DNA of 64,000 nt. It comes from an uncultured Flavobacteriales bacterium. Its GTDB lineage: Bacteria; Bacteroidota; Bacteroidia; Flavobacteriales_D; Crocinitomicaceae. The stretch lies in contig CAIZQH010000019.1 in the NCBI GenBank assembly GCA_903935095.1, forward strand, positions 1 to 64,000. Direction: 5' to 3'. Position 1 is the first letter of the stretch. The number at the start of each line of letters is the position of its first letter. A program made the translations under genes and the position numbers. The notes beneath the pieces are model-generated. The model worked only from the letters and a program-made list of their open reading frames with translations, was not told the origin of the DNA and ran no database searches. Positions 26,196 through 34,652 of this stretch are shown here, one piece after another.

Positions 26196-28329
26196 ATCTT
26201 GGTAGTGCCTTAAACACTGAATATTCTGGATTCGCTGGTGGGGCAATAGCAGGATTAAAATCTGTTCCTGTAATTTTAGCCGTAGTGCGGCGATTAATTT
26301 GATGCAAGGTTTGGAATTTAGCTGGGTCGCTTGTTTTAAACTGATTTATATACGATTCCGTCAAAATAACCTTTTGACCATTTTCATCTTCCCATGTTGC
26401 TGGTTCTGATTCACCTTTTCCAACAGGACGAATACGACGAGCATCAATTCCTTTTTGCTCTACTAAATATTTATATACCGCTTTTGCACGATTTTCAGAA
26501 AGCACTTGGTTTTTCACATCGGTATCACGCGCATCTGTGTGTGAGAATAAATCAATGGTAATATTTGGGTATTCTCTTAACATGCTGTCTAAGAATTTCA
26601 ATGAATCCAAACTCATACATGTAGCGTCATTAATAAATGTCCATTGACTCACTGGGTAACGAACTTCAGGAGTGCGAATTTCACCAATTGGTAATAAAGG
26701 CATTTCTAAGATGAATGTTTGACTTTGATCCAATCCAACTGTACTGAATTTTGCACCTCTTTTATCCTCGTAATATCCTTCTTTCCCTGCTTTCAATGTA
26801 TAGTCTTTTCCAACTAGTATCCAACGACTCTTTTTGTCAGCTTTCTCATTCCAACTTACTTTACCTCTAGCATCTGTTGTCCCTTCCCAAGTGGTACCAT
26901 CCGAAACGGTTACGGTTACTTTCGCTCCAGTTAACTTTTTGGTTTTCTTACCTGATTCGTAAACAATGACTCTTAAATCATATAAATTTGGTGGGATAGA
27001 ATAACTCCAAATATCAGAAGTATATTCATTGCTAGATGACGTTTTTCTTTCAGAAGTAAAGAAACCTGATCGGCCATCAAAATCACACATACCGTAGTCA
27101 TTCCCTTGAGAATTAAACGGAACGCCCATGTTTTTCGTTCCTGACCATTTATTTTGGTCTCCTTCTCTCTGCGCAACAAAAATGTCCAAGCCACCTATTC
27201 CTGGAAGGCCATCACTAGCAAAGTACAATTGTCCTTTTGGACCAATAGATGGGAACAACTCATTTCCAGCCGAATTAAACATAGCGCCCATGTTGTGAGG
27301 AATAGAATCCCACATTTTAGTTCGTCTGTCATACATCACATACCACAAATCACGTCCGCCAAAACTTTTTTCTCCATTTGCACTTTCGATCATGTCCGAA
27401 GCAAAAATCAACATTTGATCATCTGGTGTCAAGCATGGGTGACCAACTGAAACCGTGTCATTTGCTTTCAAGGAAATTCTTAATGGATTTTCAAAATCCT
27501 CACCGCTCAAATCAGCTGTCCAAATTTCACAGCCCAAGTCCATCTTTTCAGCATTTGGACAACGTGTGAAATATAATTTTTTCTTTTTGGAATCGAAACA
27601 TGCCGTTCCTTCGTTTTGAGTTGTATTGACAACACCTTTCGTATCAATAGATTTTACATTGGTTGGATTTCCATTCACGTCATATTCCGCGCTGAAAATA
27701 TCCATGTATTTTTGACCTGAAATTGGATCGCGATCTGCGCCAGTAGATTCATCACGACTTGTGCCAAAATAAATCGTTTTTCCCTTTTTATCTCCAAAAG
27801 ATGGAGACATGTCATATTGTTTTGAATTGATTTTCTCTTCGCACTTAATGACAAAATTTGATTCTTCCGATTCAAAATCACGGTATTTATCAATAGCTGC
27901 CATTGCCGATTCTAATTCTCTTGAACGAGAATTTGGCGCAATTCGTTTAAATTCTCTGTAACTTTTTAAGGAATTGTCGAATTCTTTTAACATGCGTTGC
28001 ATGTCGCCGCGGTAGAAATATACTTCGGGAACAATGTCAAAATACTTTAACTCAATGCACGTTCCATACCACTCATTTGCTTTGTCATAAATTTGCATGT
28101 TGCGGTATGAATCAGCAATTTTATAGGCCATTTCACCTTTTTGACGAATAGTGCCTTTGTAACCTAATGTTTTGTATGCATCTTGGCAAACTTTTATTGC
28201 TTCAAAATAATTTCCAGAGTAATATGTGTCGTTTGCTTTTCTTATGTACTTCGGCTCTGGGATTTCTTGTCCGAAAGTAAAATGTGATATGGAAAGCGTA
28301 AGAATTGCTAAAATAAAAAATTGTTTCAT
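26194..28329 (-). CDS. PorE-like OmpA family protein (TPR, PD40 propeller, CRD, OmpA)
   Basis: A 711-residue periplasmic or outer-membrane protein. A signal peptide (MKQFFILAILTLSISHFTFG) is followed by Gln. Domains in order are a TPR region (about 25-130), a PD40/WD40-like beta-propeller (about 150-435, with repeats such as MDIFSAEYD, LMIFASD, LYFASDGLPG-GGLDIF), a carboxypeptidase-regulatory-like domain (about 445-540) and a C-terminal OmpA peptidoglycan-binding domain (about 590-700, DLFSHTDARDTDVKNQVLSE and RRTTAKI). This four-part order is that of PorE, the T9SS component that ties the machine to peptidoglycan. Flavobacteria also have several paralogues of this build, so PorE identity is not proven. 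An insert of about 35 residues precedes the final OmpA helix. Confidence 0.85.
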   Translation of the reverse strand: MKQFFILAILTLSISHFTFGQEIPEPKYIRKANDTYYSGNYFEAIKVCQDAYKTLGYKGTIRQKGEMAYKIADSYRNMQIYDKANEWYGTCIELKYFDIVPEVYFYRGDMQRMLKEFDNSLKSYREFKRIAPNSRSRELESAMAAIDKYRDFESEESNFVIKCEEKINSKQYDMSPSFGDKKGKTIYFGTSRDESTGADRDPISGQKYMDIFSAEYDVNGNPTNVKSIDTKGVVNTTQNEGTACFDSKKKKLYFTRCPNAEKMDLGCEIWTADLSGEDFENPLRISLKANDTVSVGHPCLTPDDQMLIFASDMIESANGEKSFGGRDLWYVMYDRRTKMWDSIPHNMGAMFNSAGNELFPSIGPKGQLYFASDGLPGIGGLDIFVAQREGDQNKWSGTKNMGVPFNSQGNDYGMCDFDGRSGFFTSERKTSSSNEYTSDIWSYSIPPNLYDLRVIVYESGKKTKKLTGAKVTVTVSDGTTWEGTTDARGKVSWNEKADKKSRWILVGKDYTLKAGKEGYYEDKRGAKFSTVGLDQSQTFILEMPLLPIGEIRTPEVRYPVSQWTFINDATCMSLDSLKFLDSMLREYPNITIDLFSHTDARDTDVKNQVLSENRAKAVYKYLVEQKGIDARRIRPVGKGESEPATWEDENGQKVILTESYINQFKTSDPAKFQTLHQINRRTTAKITGTDFNPAIAPPANPEYSVFKALPR

Positions 28330-28367
28330 AAAGCGTGTTTTAAGCTCGGATATTCATCCAAGGAAAG

Positions 28368-28402
28368 CAAAAATAAGAAATATTTATTTAAAATCCGAAC
28401 AA
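28368..28402 (-). promoter_or_regulatory. Promoter of the PorE-like gene
   Basis: On the minus strand TATTTTTG with a following C (28368-28375) is an exact -7 box. A TTG at 28400-28402, inside the end of the rluD-like gene, is 24 bases upstream, one base beyond the usual range. A leader of about 30 bases is predicted. Confidence 0.5.
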
Positions 28403-29421
28403 TAGTTCCTCCATCGCTCGATGAGTTCGCTAAAGCCTTTTGGCAGTTCTGAGTCAAATTCTAGAAAGGTGTGGGTTGTTGGTTGAATAAAACCAAGTGT
28501 TTTTGCGTGTAATGCTTGTCCCGGCAATAAGTCAAAGCAATGTTGTACAAAACGTTCGTAACTTGCCGACCTCGTGCCTTTTACGATTTTATTTCCACCG
28601 TATTCCAAATCATTAAACAAAGGGTGTCCAATCGATTGAAAATGAGCGCGGATTTGATGTGTTCTACCTGTCTCTAATTTACATTCTACCAATGTCACTA
28701 GCCCAAATCGTTCAAGAACTTTGAAATGAGTGATCGCTGTTTTACCGTGAGTGCCATCTGTAAAAACCGCCATTACTTTTCTGTTTTTAAGTGACCTGCC
28801 TATATTGCCTTCAATCGTTCCTCCGGCTTCCAAATCTCCCCAAACCAAGGCATTATAACGCCTTTCAGTTGTTCGGTTATAAAACTGTTTCGCTAATTCC
28901 ACTAGCGCTATTTCTGTTTTTGCAATTAATAGCAACCCTGTGGTATGCTTATCAATGCGGTGAACAAGTCCAGGTCTACCATAATAATCTTTGGGGGGGG
29001 AAGGTAGGTTTTGAATGTAAAAAACCAAGGCGTTTACCAATGTGCCAGAGTAATTTCCATAACCTGGGTGAACAACCATGTTTGATGGTTTATTTACCAC
29101 GAGCAAATCCTCGTCTTCGTAAGCGATATCAATGGGAATATCTTGAGGGATAAGCTCGATTTCTCTCACAGGGTAAGGCAACACAATGGATACCTCATCT
29201 CCAGGTTTAATCTTATAATTTTGCTTGACTTTTATCGTGTTGACGAGGATATTTCCATTTTTCGCAGCTACTTGAATTTTATTCCGCGATGTATTGGCCA
29301 TTCGGTCAATTAGGAATTTATCGATTCGAATTGCTTCTTGACCAGGATCAGCCTTAAATCGATGGTGTTCAAAAAGTTCTTCCTCTTCATTTTCGAGATC
29401 AAGTACTTGTTCCTCCGTCAT
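28384..29421 (-). CDS. rluD: RluA/RluD-family 23S rRNA pseudouridine synthase
   Basis: A 345-residue pseudouridine synthase with an N-terminal S4 RNA-binding domain (about residues 30-80) and the RluA-type catalytic domain. The segments VVNKPSNMVVHPG (109-121) and HRIDKHTTGL (154-163, catalytic Asp157) are diagnostic; ETGRTHQIRAHF confirms the family. The acidic N-terminal tail (LENEEEELFEHH) is seen in RluD-like proteins. RluD identity, meaning modification of helix 69, is likely but not proven over RluC. Its ATG overlaps the stop of the secreted T9SS cargo gene as ATGA. An eight-base homopolymer of C lies within the coding strand near codons 141-143. Confidence 0.87.
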   Translation of the reverse strand: MTEEQVLDLENEEEELFEHHRFKADPGQEAIRIDKFLIDRMANTSRNKIQVAAKNGNILVNTIKVKQNYKIKPGDEVSIVLPYPVREIELIPQDIPIDIAYEDEDLLVVNKPSNMVVHPGYGNYSGTLVNALVFYIQNLPSPPKDYYGRPGLVHRIDKHTTGLLLIAKTEIALVELAKQFYNRTTERRYNALVWGDLEAGGTIEGNIGRSLKNRKVMAVFTDGTHGKTAITHFKVLERFGLVTLVECKLETGRTHQIRAHFQSIGHPLFNDLEYGGNKIVKGTRSASYERFVQHCFDLLPGQALHAKTLGFIQPTTHTFLEFDSELPKGFSELIERWRNYCSDFK

Positions 29422-31628
29422 TGTTTGATGATCTTTACCGGTTGAGGTGAGATGGATGGTATGGAAATAAAGTACATGCCGGATTGTAAACCAATCAAAG
29501 AAATAACCGATTCTTTGCTTGAAGTAATAAGTCGACCTGAAGCATCGAATATGAATTTCTCTGCACCCAACAAGTTTGCTTCACTATGAAATTGAATTTC
29601 ATCCATAGCTGGATTTGGATAGCACGTAAATGTTTGTATTTGATTTGGTTTGCTCAAGCCCAAAATTGGATCGAGAGCAGTGGAAAAAATAGGGCGCATC
29701 ATTGCGCTTCCTGGAAACGGTGAGGTCATCCATGAACCGCCACCATCCACACTGAACTTTATTTTATCAGCATGATCAATGTTTCTGTCCAAGCCTAAAT
29801 TCAATCGTTGTTGATCAAGTTGCCTCCATCCAACAAAGAAATTTTTGGGACAAGCGATTTTTGCTGTATCGGGGAAATAATAATGGATAAACTGATTCAT
29901 CTCTGTCCCATAAATTGGACTTCTTGTATGGAAAATGTCGTCTTCATAGATCACTTGACCCGGATTTCCAGTGCCATCATCCGCCCAGATAGTTAATAAG
30001 AATAGTTTATTGCTCACATCTGTTACTGATGGAACAAAAGCCATGTCAACTCCAATTAAAGAATCTTCTTCATATGCTTCATATCCAATTGCTAATCGAG
30101 ACTGGATTCCCGTTGGCCCAAAAGCTGCTTCAGCGCTTCCATCATCGTAACTATAATAATTGTAAAACACTTGTTGAAATGATGATTGGTCATTATTGAT
30201 GTCGTTTGGAAATTGAGCTGAAACAGCCGTTAAAACATCGAAAGATTGTGTATTACCAGTCAAACTTCTTGGGAATTCAGCACCACTTGATAAGTCGTGA
30301 AAAGACGTGTGTGTTGTTCTTGGCTGATAATTAATTTGTTGCTCTGCTAAGGTGAATCCTTGCAAGGTAAACGTACCGTGATTTGTTGACCCTTGAGAAA
30401 ATACAATACTACCGTTTTGATAGTTTTCCGGATTTGGACTTCCATTGTGCACCTTAATCATTAGGGCGTCACTCATTTTGTTTTCCGTGGTATTCTTGTA
30501 ATGGTCCCAAGGCACAGATGTAAACGTTTTTAGAAGCGTATTCAATGGGTAAACCAATGCGAAGTCTTTGAATAGCGTATCTCCGATATAGGATTGAGTA
30601 CGCAAGTGAACAAAGTCAATGTGAAAATGATCCAATGCACCCGCTAGCGAACCATAATTTTTAAACCTAAATTGGAATCCTTTTTTAAAGTATTTTGCGT
30701 CTTTGACAGCAATGTGAACTGCCTTAAAGGCATAAGAGGTGTCTCCATTCGTTGCCCAAACACGAAACCATTGATCCAAGTCCTTTGCGTACAACTCCAA
30801 AACCAATGAATCGCCTTGCTCGGGAATATCTCCCAATCCTTCCGGTTGAATAAGAAAGGATAAATAAACAGAATCTGCTGCTGTGTATGGAGCCAAATCC
30901 AATGGCTTGCAGGTCAATCGATCTGCATAATTTGTTATGGTTGTTCCAATTTCATATGGATATCCAAATTCATTTAAGCCATCAAAAGTGACTACTCCTA
31001 AAGATCGTGGATTTACACCAAATCGTTCATTTAAATATGCTTTGTGGTCTAACCAAAGTGCATTCGGATCAAGCAAATTCGCAAAGAACACACGTGCAGA
31101 ATCTTGAATGTAGGTTGGATTGGTTAACCATACCGTATCTCTTACATCCGGAACACCTATGGTATCGTAGATATAATAAGGAGGGTATAAATCTTCCGTT
31201 TGATAATTAATGGGGTAGCTCGTGAAATCAGCCACTTTCACTGCAATGGCAGTAAATACACTGTCAACAAAAGTACCCGTCGTGCTATCAAAGGTTCTTT
31301 TAAATGTTGCTCCATTGGTAAAACATGCGTTCACAGGAAACGGAACTAGGTTAGTTGGATTTAATAATTGGTAAAACAATTGATTTGTTGTACCAGGAGT
31401 ATTAAATTGAGCTGTGTAAAGTTGGAATTTATTGCTTGAAAAATCATCGTAAAAAGGAAGGCTAAGCGTATCGGAAATGTAAATAAAGGTGCTGTCCACA
31501 CTTGTATTTCCCGACTTTAATGTTTCTTGCCTTAGATTTAGGTGAACATTCCGAATGATTGGACCGATCTCCATTTGTTGAGCAAATGAGTTCAGCGCAA
31601 ACAAGCAAAAAATGAATAAGAGTTTCAT
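29418..31628 (-). CDS. Secreted protein with T9SS type A sorting domain
   Basis: A 736-residue secreted protein. The ATG at 31628 gives a compact signal peptide (MKLLFIFCLFALNSFA) followed by Gln-Gln; it sits one base after the PASTA-protein stop. The body is rich in Tyr, Phe, Asp and Asn, looks all-beta, and shows no enzyme motif I recognise. The last ~75 residues form a type A T9SS sorting domain (CYPNPAMDEIQFHSE, then GLQSGMYFISI and a basic end KIIKQ). The gene is translationally coupled on both sides, to the PASTA gene upstream and to rluD downstream, an odd place for a secreted cargo. Its function is unknown. Confidence 0.85.
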   Translation of the reverse strand: MKLLFIFCLFALNSFAQQMEIGPIIRNVHLNLRQETLKSGNTSVDSTFIYISDTLSLPFYDDFSSNKFQLYTAQFNTPGTTNQLFYQLLNPTNLVPFPVNACFTNGATFKRTFDSTTGTFVDSVFTAIAVKVADFTSYPINYQTEDLYPPYYIYDTIGVPDVRDTVWLTNPTYIQDSARVFFANLLDPNALWLDHKAYLNERFGVNPRSLGVVTFDGLNEFGYPYEIGTTITNYADRLTCKPLDLAPYTAADSVYLSFLIQPEGLGDIPEQGDSLVLELYAKDLDQWFRVWATNGDTSYAFKAVHIAVKDAKYFKKGFQFRFKNYGSLAGALDHFHIDFVHLRTQSYIGDTLFKDFALVYPLNTLLKTFTSVPWDHYKNTTENKMSDALMIKVHNGSPNPENYQNGSIVFSQGSTNHGTFTLQGFTLAEQQINYQPRTTHTSFHDLSSGAEFPRSLTGNTQSFDVLTAVSAQFPNDINNDQSSFQQVFYNYYSYDDGSAEAAFGPTGIQSRLAIGYEAYEEDSLIGVDMAFVPSVTDVSNKLFLLTIWADDGTGNPGQVIYEDDIFHTRSPIYGTEMNQFIHYYFPDTAKIACPKNFFVGWRQLDQQRLNLGLDRNIDHADKIKFSVDGGGSWMTSPFPGSAMMRPIFSTALDPILGLSKPNQIQTFTCYPNPAMDEIQFHSEANLLGAEKFIFDASGRLITSSKESVISLIGLQSGMYFISIPSISPQPVKIIKQ

Positions 31629-31629
31629 G

Positions 31630-32454
31630 TCAATCAGGGATTTCAATATCCAAAATATTTCGTTTCATCGAAAGGGTAAATTGAGTCGATTTAAACACTG
31701 TTGAACCTTCAATAAACTCGGGTGTTTGACTAAATATAATCGCCGCTAAAGAATCTTGCGAAGTACTGCAGTCCGGACACACAAAACTGAAGGAAGTCAC
31801 TCCTAATGTATCCATAATGTAACGTGCATCGGACATGGTCAGACCGACAAAATTAGGAATCGTAATTGGCTCTCCTTGATCATTTTGACCAACAATTAGG
31901 GTGACAACAGCTCCAATTGGAATACGGTCTCCTTCTTTAATTCGGCGTCCTCGGAAAAGTTGGTCTAATACAGAGCCATTAGCCTCACTTGTCGCTCTAT
32001 ATTGAATACTAAATCGTAAGCCACGTTGTTCAAGTATACTTTCAGCAAATTGCAATTGTTTGTGAACCAAACTTGGCATTTCGACCATTTGGGTTCTTTT
32101 TGTTAAGCGCAGGCCTATAATACGTCCAGATTTCACATGTACATTGGATAACCCCGTTGGTTCAACCAACTGCTCTAGAACGGTACCTTCAGGCATTTTA
32201 GGATTGTAGATACTGTCGAGGATTTGATATTGTAAATCTAGTTCTTCGATTTTCTTTTTTGCCTCTTCCCCATTCATTCCCACAAAATTCGGAACCGCTA
32301 TCTTTTCTCCGTGATTCGTAGCTAAATCTAAATAAAGAACCGTGGCGAAAACCAGAACCAAATAAAACAAAATCACTAATCCAACATGCTTGATGAAGTG
32401 CTTCGTTAAAACAAAATTTTTAATTTTCTGCAACACTGTTTTTACATTTATCAA
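31630..32454 (-). CDS. Membrane-anchored PASTA domain protein
   Basis: A 274-residue protein with a short cytoplasmic tail, one transmembrane helix (about residues 23-43, HVGLVILFYLVLVFATVLYL) and three PASTA repeats in the periplasm, starting near VPNFVGMNGEEAKKKIEEL, MVEMPSLVHKQLQFAESIL and TIPNFVGLTMSDARYIMDT. PASTA repeats bind muropeptides or cell-wall intermediates in other proteins, but here no kinase or penicillin-binding domain is attached. The start is TTG at 32454: no suitable ATG exists, and a -7 box ends four bases upstream. A GTG six codons in is the alternative. The gene leads a coupled set with the T9SS cargo and rluD. Confidence 0.85.
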   Translation of the reverse strand: MINVKTVLQKIKNFVLTKHFIKHVGLVILFYLVLVFATVLYLDLATNHGEKIAVPNFVGMNGEEAKKKIEELDLQYQILDSIYNPKMPEGTVLEQLVEPTGLSNVHVKSGRIIGLRLTKRTQMVEMPSLVHKQLQFAESILEQRGLRFSIQYRATSEANGSVLDQLFRGRRIKEGDRIPIGAVVTLIVGQNDQGEPITIPNFVGLTMSDARYIMDTLGVTSFSFVCPDCSTSQDSLAAIIFSQTPEFIEGSTVFKSTQFTLSMKRNILDIEIPD

Positions 32455-32458
32455 TAGT

Positions 32459-32466
32459 CAAAGTTA
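32459..32466 (-). promoter_or_regulatory. -7 promoter box of the PASTA gene
   Basis: TAACTTTG on the minus strand is an exact -7 box ending four bases before the TTG start at 32454. No -33 TTG is seen at the expected distance. It predicts a leaderless mRNA with a TTG start. Confidence 0.5.
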
Positions 32467-32488
32467 ATCTTTCCTTTTCGTTAAATTA

Positions 32489-33172
32489 TCAGAAATTTGG
32501 AGATAGTGCATGAGAACGGTAGAATTCTTCGATATGCTGTACTACTTCTTCTGCTGTATCAACCAATTTATATAATGCCAAGTCATCCTTAGAAATGTTA
32601 TTTTCTTTCAACAACATGGTTTCCTCCACCCAATTTAACAAGCCGCTCCAATAGGAAGTTCCTACTAAGACCACAGGACGCTTGGCGATTTTTTTTGTTT
32701 GAATAAGGGTCATTGCTTCAAAGAACTCATCTAAGGTCCCGAATCCCCCTGGTAGTATCACAAATGCTTGAGAATACTTCACGAAAATTACTTTTCTCAC
32801 AAAGAAATAATCAAATTCCAAATTGTGTTCTTGATCGATATATGGATTATGATTTTGTTCAAAAGGCAAATCGATGTTTAAACCAACCGATTTTCCTTGC
32901 GCTTGCTGCGCTCCTTTATTAGCTGCCTCCATTAATCCTGGTCCACCACCAGTAATAATCCCGTAACCTGCTCTTGCCAATTTATCAGCAATATCCACAC
33001 CTAATTGGTAATACGGATTTTCTTCTTTCGTTCTTGCCGAACCAAAAATGGAGACACATGGTCCGATTTTAGACATTCTGTCGTAACCTTCGACAAATTC
33101 AGACATGATTTTAAAAATAGACCAACTATCGTTACTTTTAAATTCATTCCAATCCTTTTGTGTATTTTCCAT
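32489..33172 (-). CDS. LOG family protein (TIGR00730-type)
   Basis: A 227-residue Rossmann-fold protein of the LOG family. It has GGGPGLMEAANKG (75-87) and PGGFGTLDEFFE (141-152), the two motifs that form the nucleotide-monophosphate and catalytic site. Characterised members split AMP-type nucleotides into base and ribose 5-phosphate (cytokinin riboside 5'-monophosphate phosphoribohydrolases), so a role in nucleotide turnover is plausible. The N-terminal ~35 residues are longer than in short LOG proteins. A near-perfect palindrome at 33190-33203 lies just upstream and could be an operator. Confidence 0.88.
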   Translation of the reverse strand: MENTQKDWNEFKSNDSWSIFKIMSEFVEGYDRMSKIGPCVSIFGSARTKEENPYYQLGVDIADKLARAGYGIITGGGPGLMEAANKGAQQAQGKSVGLNIDLPFEQNHNPYIDQEHNLEFDYFFVRKVIFVKYSQAFVILPGGFGTLDEFFEAMTLIQTKKIAKRPVVLVGTSYWSGLLNWVEETMLLKENNISKDDLALYKLVDTAEEVVQHIEEFYRSHALSPNF

Positions 33173-33248
33173 AGTGTTAAGGTAAAACTTTCAAACGTTT
33201 GAAGTACAGAAAAATTGTGATGAATAGCAAATCTATGATCAGAAAGGG

Positions 33249-34310
33249 TTATTTAAGCACCTTCACTTCAAACAAAGTTGGCCAGAATTTCCCGGTCATA
33301 TACAGCTTTTTCGTTGTTGGATGGTAGGCAATCCCATTCAAGACTTCCCCATTACCTTTGCCTTCATTAACAAGATTCGTTGCGTCAATCAATGCAATCA
33401 CTTTTCCTGACATTGGATCAATCACCGCGATTTCACTGGATGTCCATACATTTGCGTAAATGAGTCCATTCACAAATTCCAATTCATTCAATCTGGGGAT
33501 TGCAAACTCATTGGTATATACCTCTATGGTTTTTATGATCTCAAAATTCTTAGGATTGCGGACATAAATTCGTTCTGAACCATCGGACATATAAAGAACT
33601 TTTCCATCCGTACAAATGCCCCAACCTTCTGTTGTATAGTCGAATTCCTTTATCAATTCTAGTGTTTCTTTATTGTAGACAAGACACGTGTGATTCAACC
33701 AAGTTAATTGAAATAGTTGATCTCCTAAAATGGTTATTCCCTCTCCAAATCGACTCGCATCTAAGCCCGTTTTTGTTCCTATTTCACCTGTCTTTAAGTT
33801 CACTTTAGCGACCATGGATGCAGCATTTTGATTTGGGTCACCGGTTCCTTCATACAATTGATCGCCTGAAAATGCGAGTCCTTGGGTAAAACTACTTTCG
33901 TTGTGTGGGAAGCGATTCATAATTCCCAACTTCCATTTTTCTGGAGTAACATCCGATAGAATGCGGACATTTCGAATTTCCGTAAAAAATTGTCCTTGCA
34001 AATCAACACCGTGCATTTCGATTTCGTAAGCACCTATTTGATAATTTTTAGAGTCTAATTGAACGCTTACCTTTTCTTTGGGCTGTTTCAATTGTTCAAG
34101 AACTTTTCCTCCAAAAGTGATTGTTAATTTTTTCACTTCACCATTGGTTTCAATAGGTATAGATACGACATCACCGAATTTTATCGCTAAGTTATCAGAG
34201 AAACCAAATTGAAAAGGCGCCTCGGTGTTTTCACTTTTATTCAGTAGCATGGGAACAAGATAGCTTCCTAACAACCCGAGAACGAGAACGATTACAAGAA
34301 TTTTCTTCAT
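33249..34310 (-). CDS. Glutaminyl-peptide cyclotransferase (PF05096-type)
   Basis: A 353-residue protein with an N-terminal membrane anchor (about residues 4-20, ILVIVLVLGLLGSYLVP) and a periplasmic domain. After a beta-sandwich-like linker region, residues about 125-350 form the glutamine cyclotransferase propeller, recognised from FPHNESSFTQGLAFSGD, LYEGTG, LNELEFVNGLIYANVW and the final VLNGIAYHPTTKKLYMTGK. The enzyme converts N-terminal Gln to pyroglutamate. This is notable because most secreted proteins in the window expose Gln after signal-peptide cleavage. It follows the bacilliredoxin gene after five bases, in an apparent operon with pheS. Confidence 0.9.
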   Translation of the reverse strand: MKKILVIVLVLGLLGSYLVPMLLNKSENTEAPFQFGFSDNLAIKFGDVVSIPIETNGEVKKLTITFGGKVLEQLKQPKEKVSVQLDSKNYQIGAYEIEMHGVDLQGQFFTEIRNVRILSDVTPEKWKLGIMNRFPHNESSFTQGLAFSGDQLYEGTGDPNQNAASMVAKVNLKTGEIGTKTGLDASRFGEGITILGDQLFQLTWLNHTCLVYNKETLELIKEFDYTTEGWGICTDGKVLYMSDGSERIYVRNPKNFEIIKTIEVYTNEFAIPRLNELEFVNGLIYANVWTSSEIAVIDPMSGKVIALIDATNLVNEGKGNGEVLNGIAYHPTTKKLYMTGKFWPTLFEVKVLK

Positions 34311-34315
34311 ACGTT

Positions 34316-34648
34316 TTAGACTAAGTTTTGAATATCCGTGGAATCAATCATGCCATGACTGGCCGAGTACATGACTTGTCCGCTGTTTATTAAAATTGCT
34401 TGAGGCGATTGATGTGTCACCTGTGTTAATTTTTCTATTTCTGCAGATATTTGCCGGTGAGTTAACAGGTCCAAATACCAACAAACAATGTGTTCGTTGG
34501 ATAGTATACCCGATTTTTCGAAGCGACTAAGCGCCATCGTGGAAATACTGCAACGTGTACTGTGTTTAAAAAATAGTTGGGGCTTGTGCTTACTTGCCTC
34601 CACGATTTGTTGAATTTGATTGGTGTCTGAAAGAATATTCCAAGTCAT
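34316..34648 (-). CDS. ytxJ: Monothiol bacilliredoxin (YtxJ/BrxC family)
   Basis: A 110-residue thioredoxin-fold protein with the YtxJ pattern: NILSDTNQIQQIVEASKHKP, then FFKHSTRCSISTMALSRFE, where the single Cys of TRCSIS is the redox site, and the later HQSPQAILINSGQVMYSASH. In Firmicutes these proteins remove bacillithiol from mixed disulfides, so the gene suggests the cell makes bacillithiol, as known for part of Bacteroidetes. It is four bases from pheS and five from the cyclotransferase gene, consistent with one transcript. Confidence 0.9.
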   Translation of the reverse strand: MTWNILSDTNQIQQIVEASKHKPQLFFKHSTRCSISTMALSRFEKSGILSNEHIVCWYLDLLTHRQISAEIEKLTQVTHQSPQAILINSGQVMYSASHGMIDSTDIQNLV

Positions 34649-34652
34649 GCTG

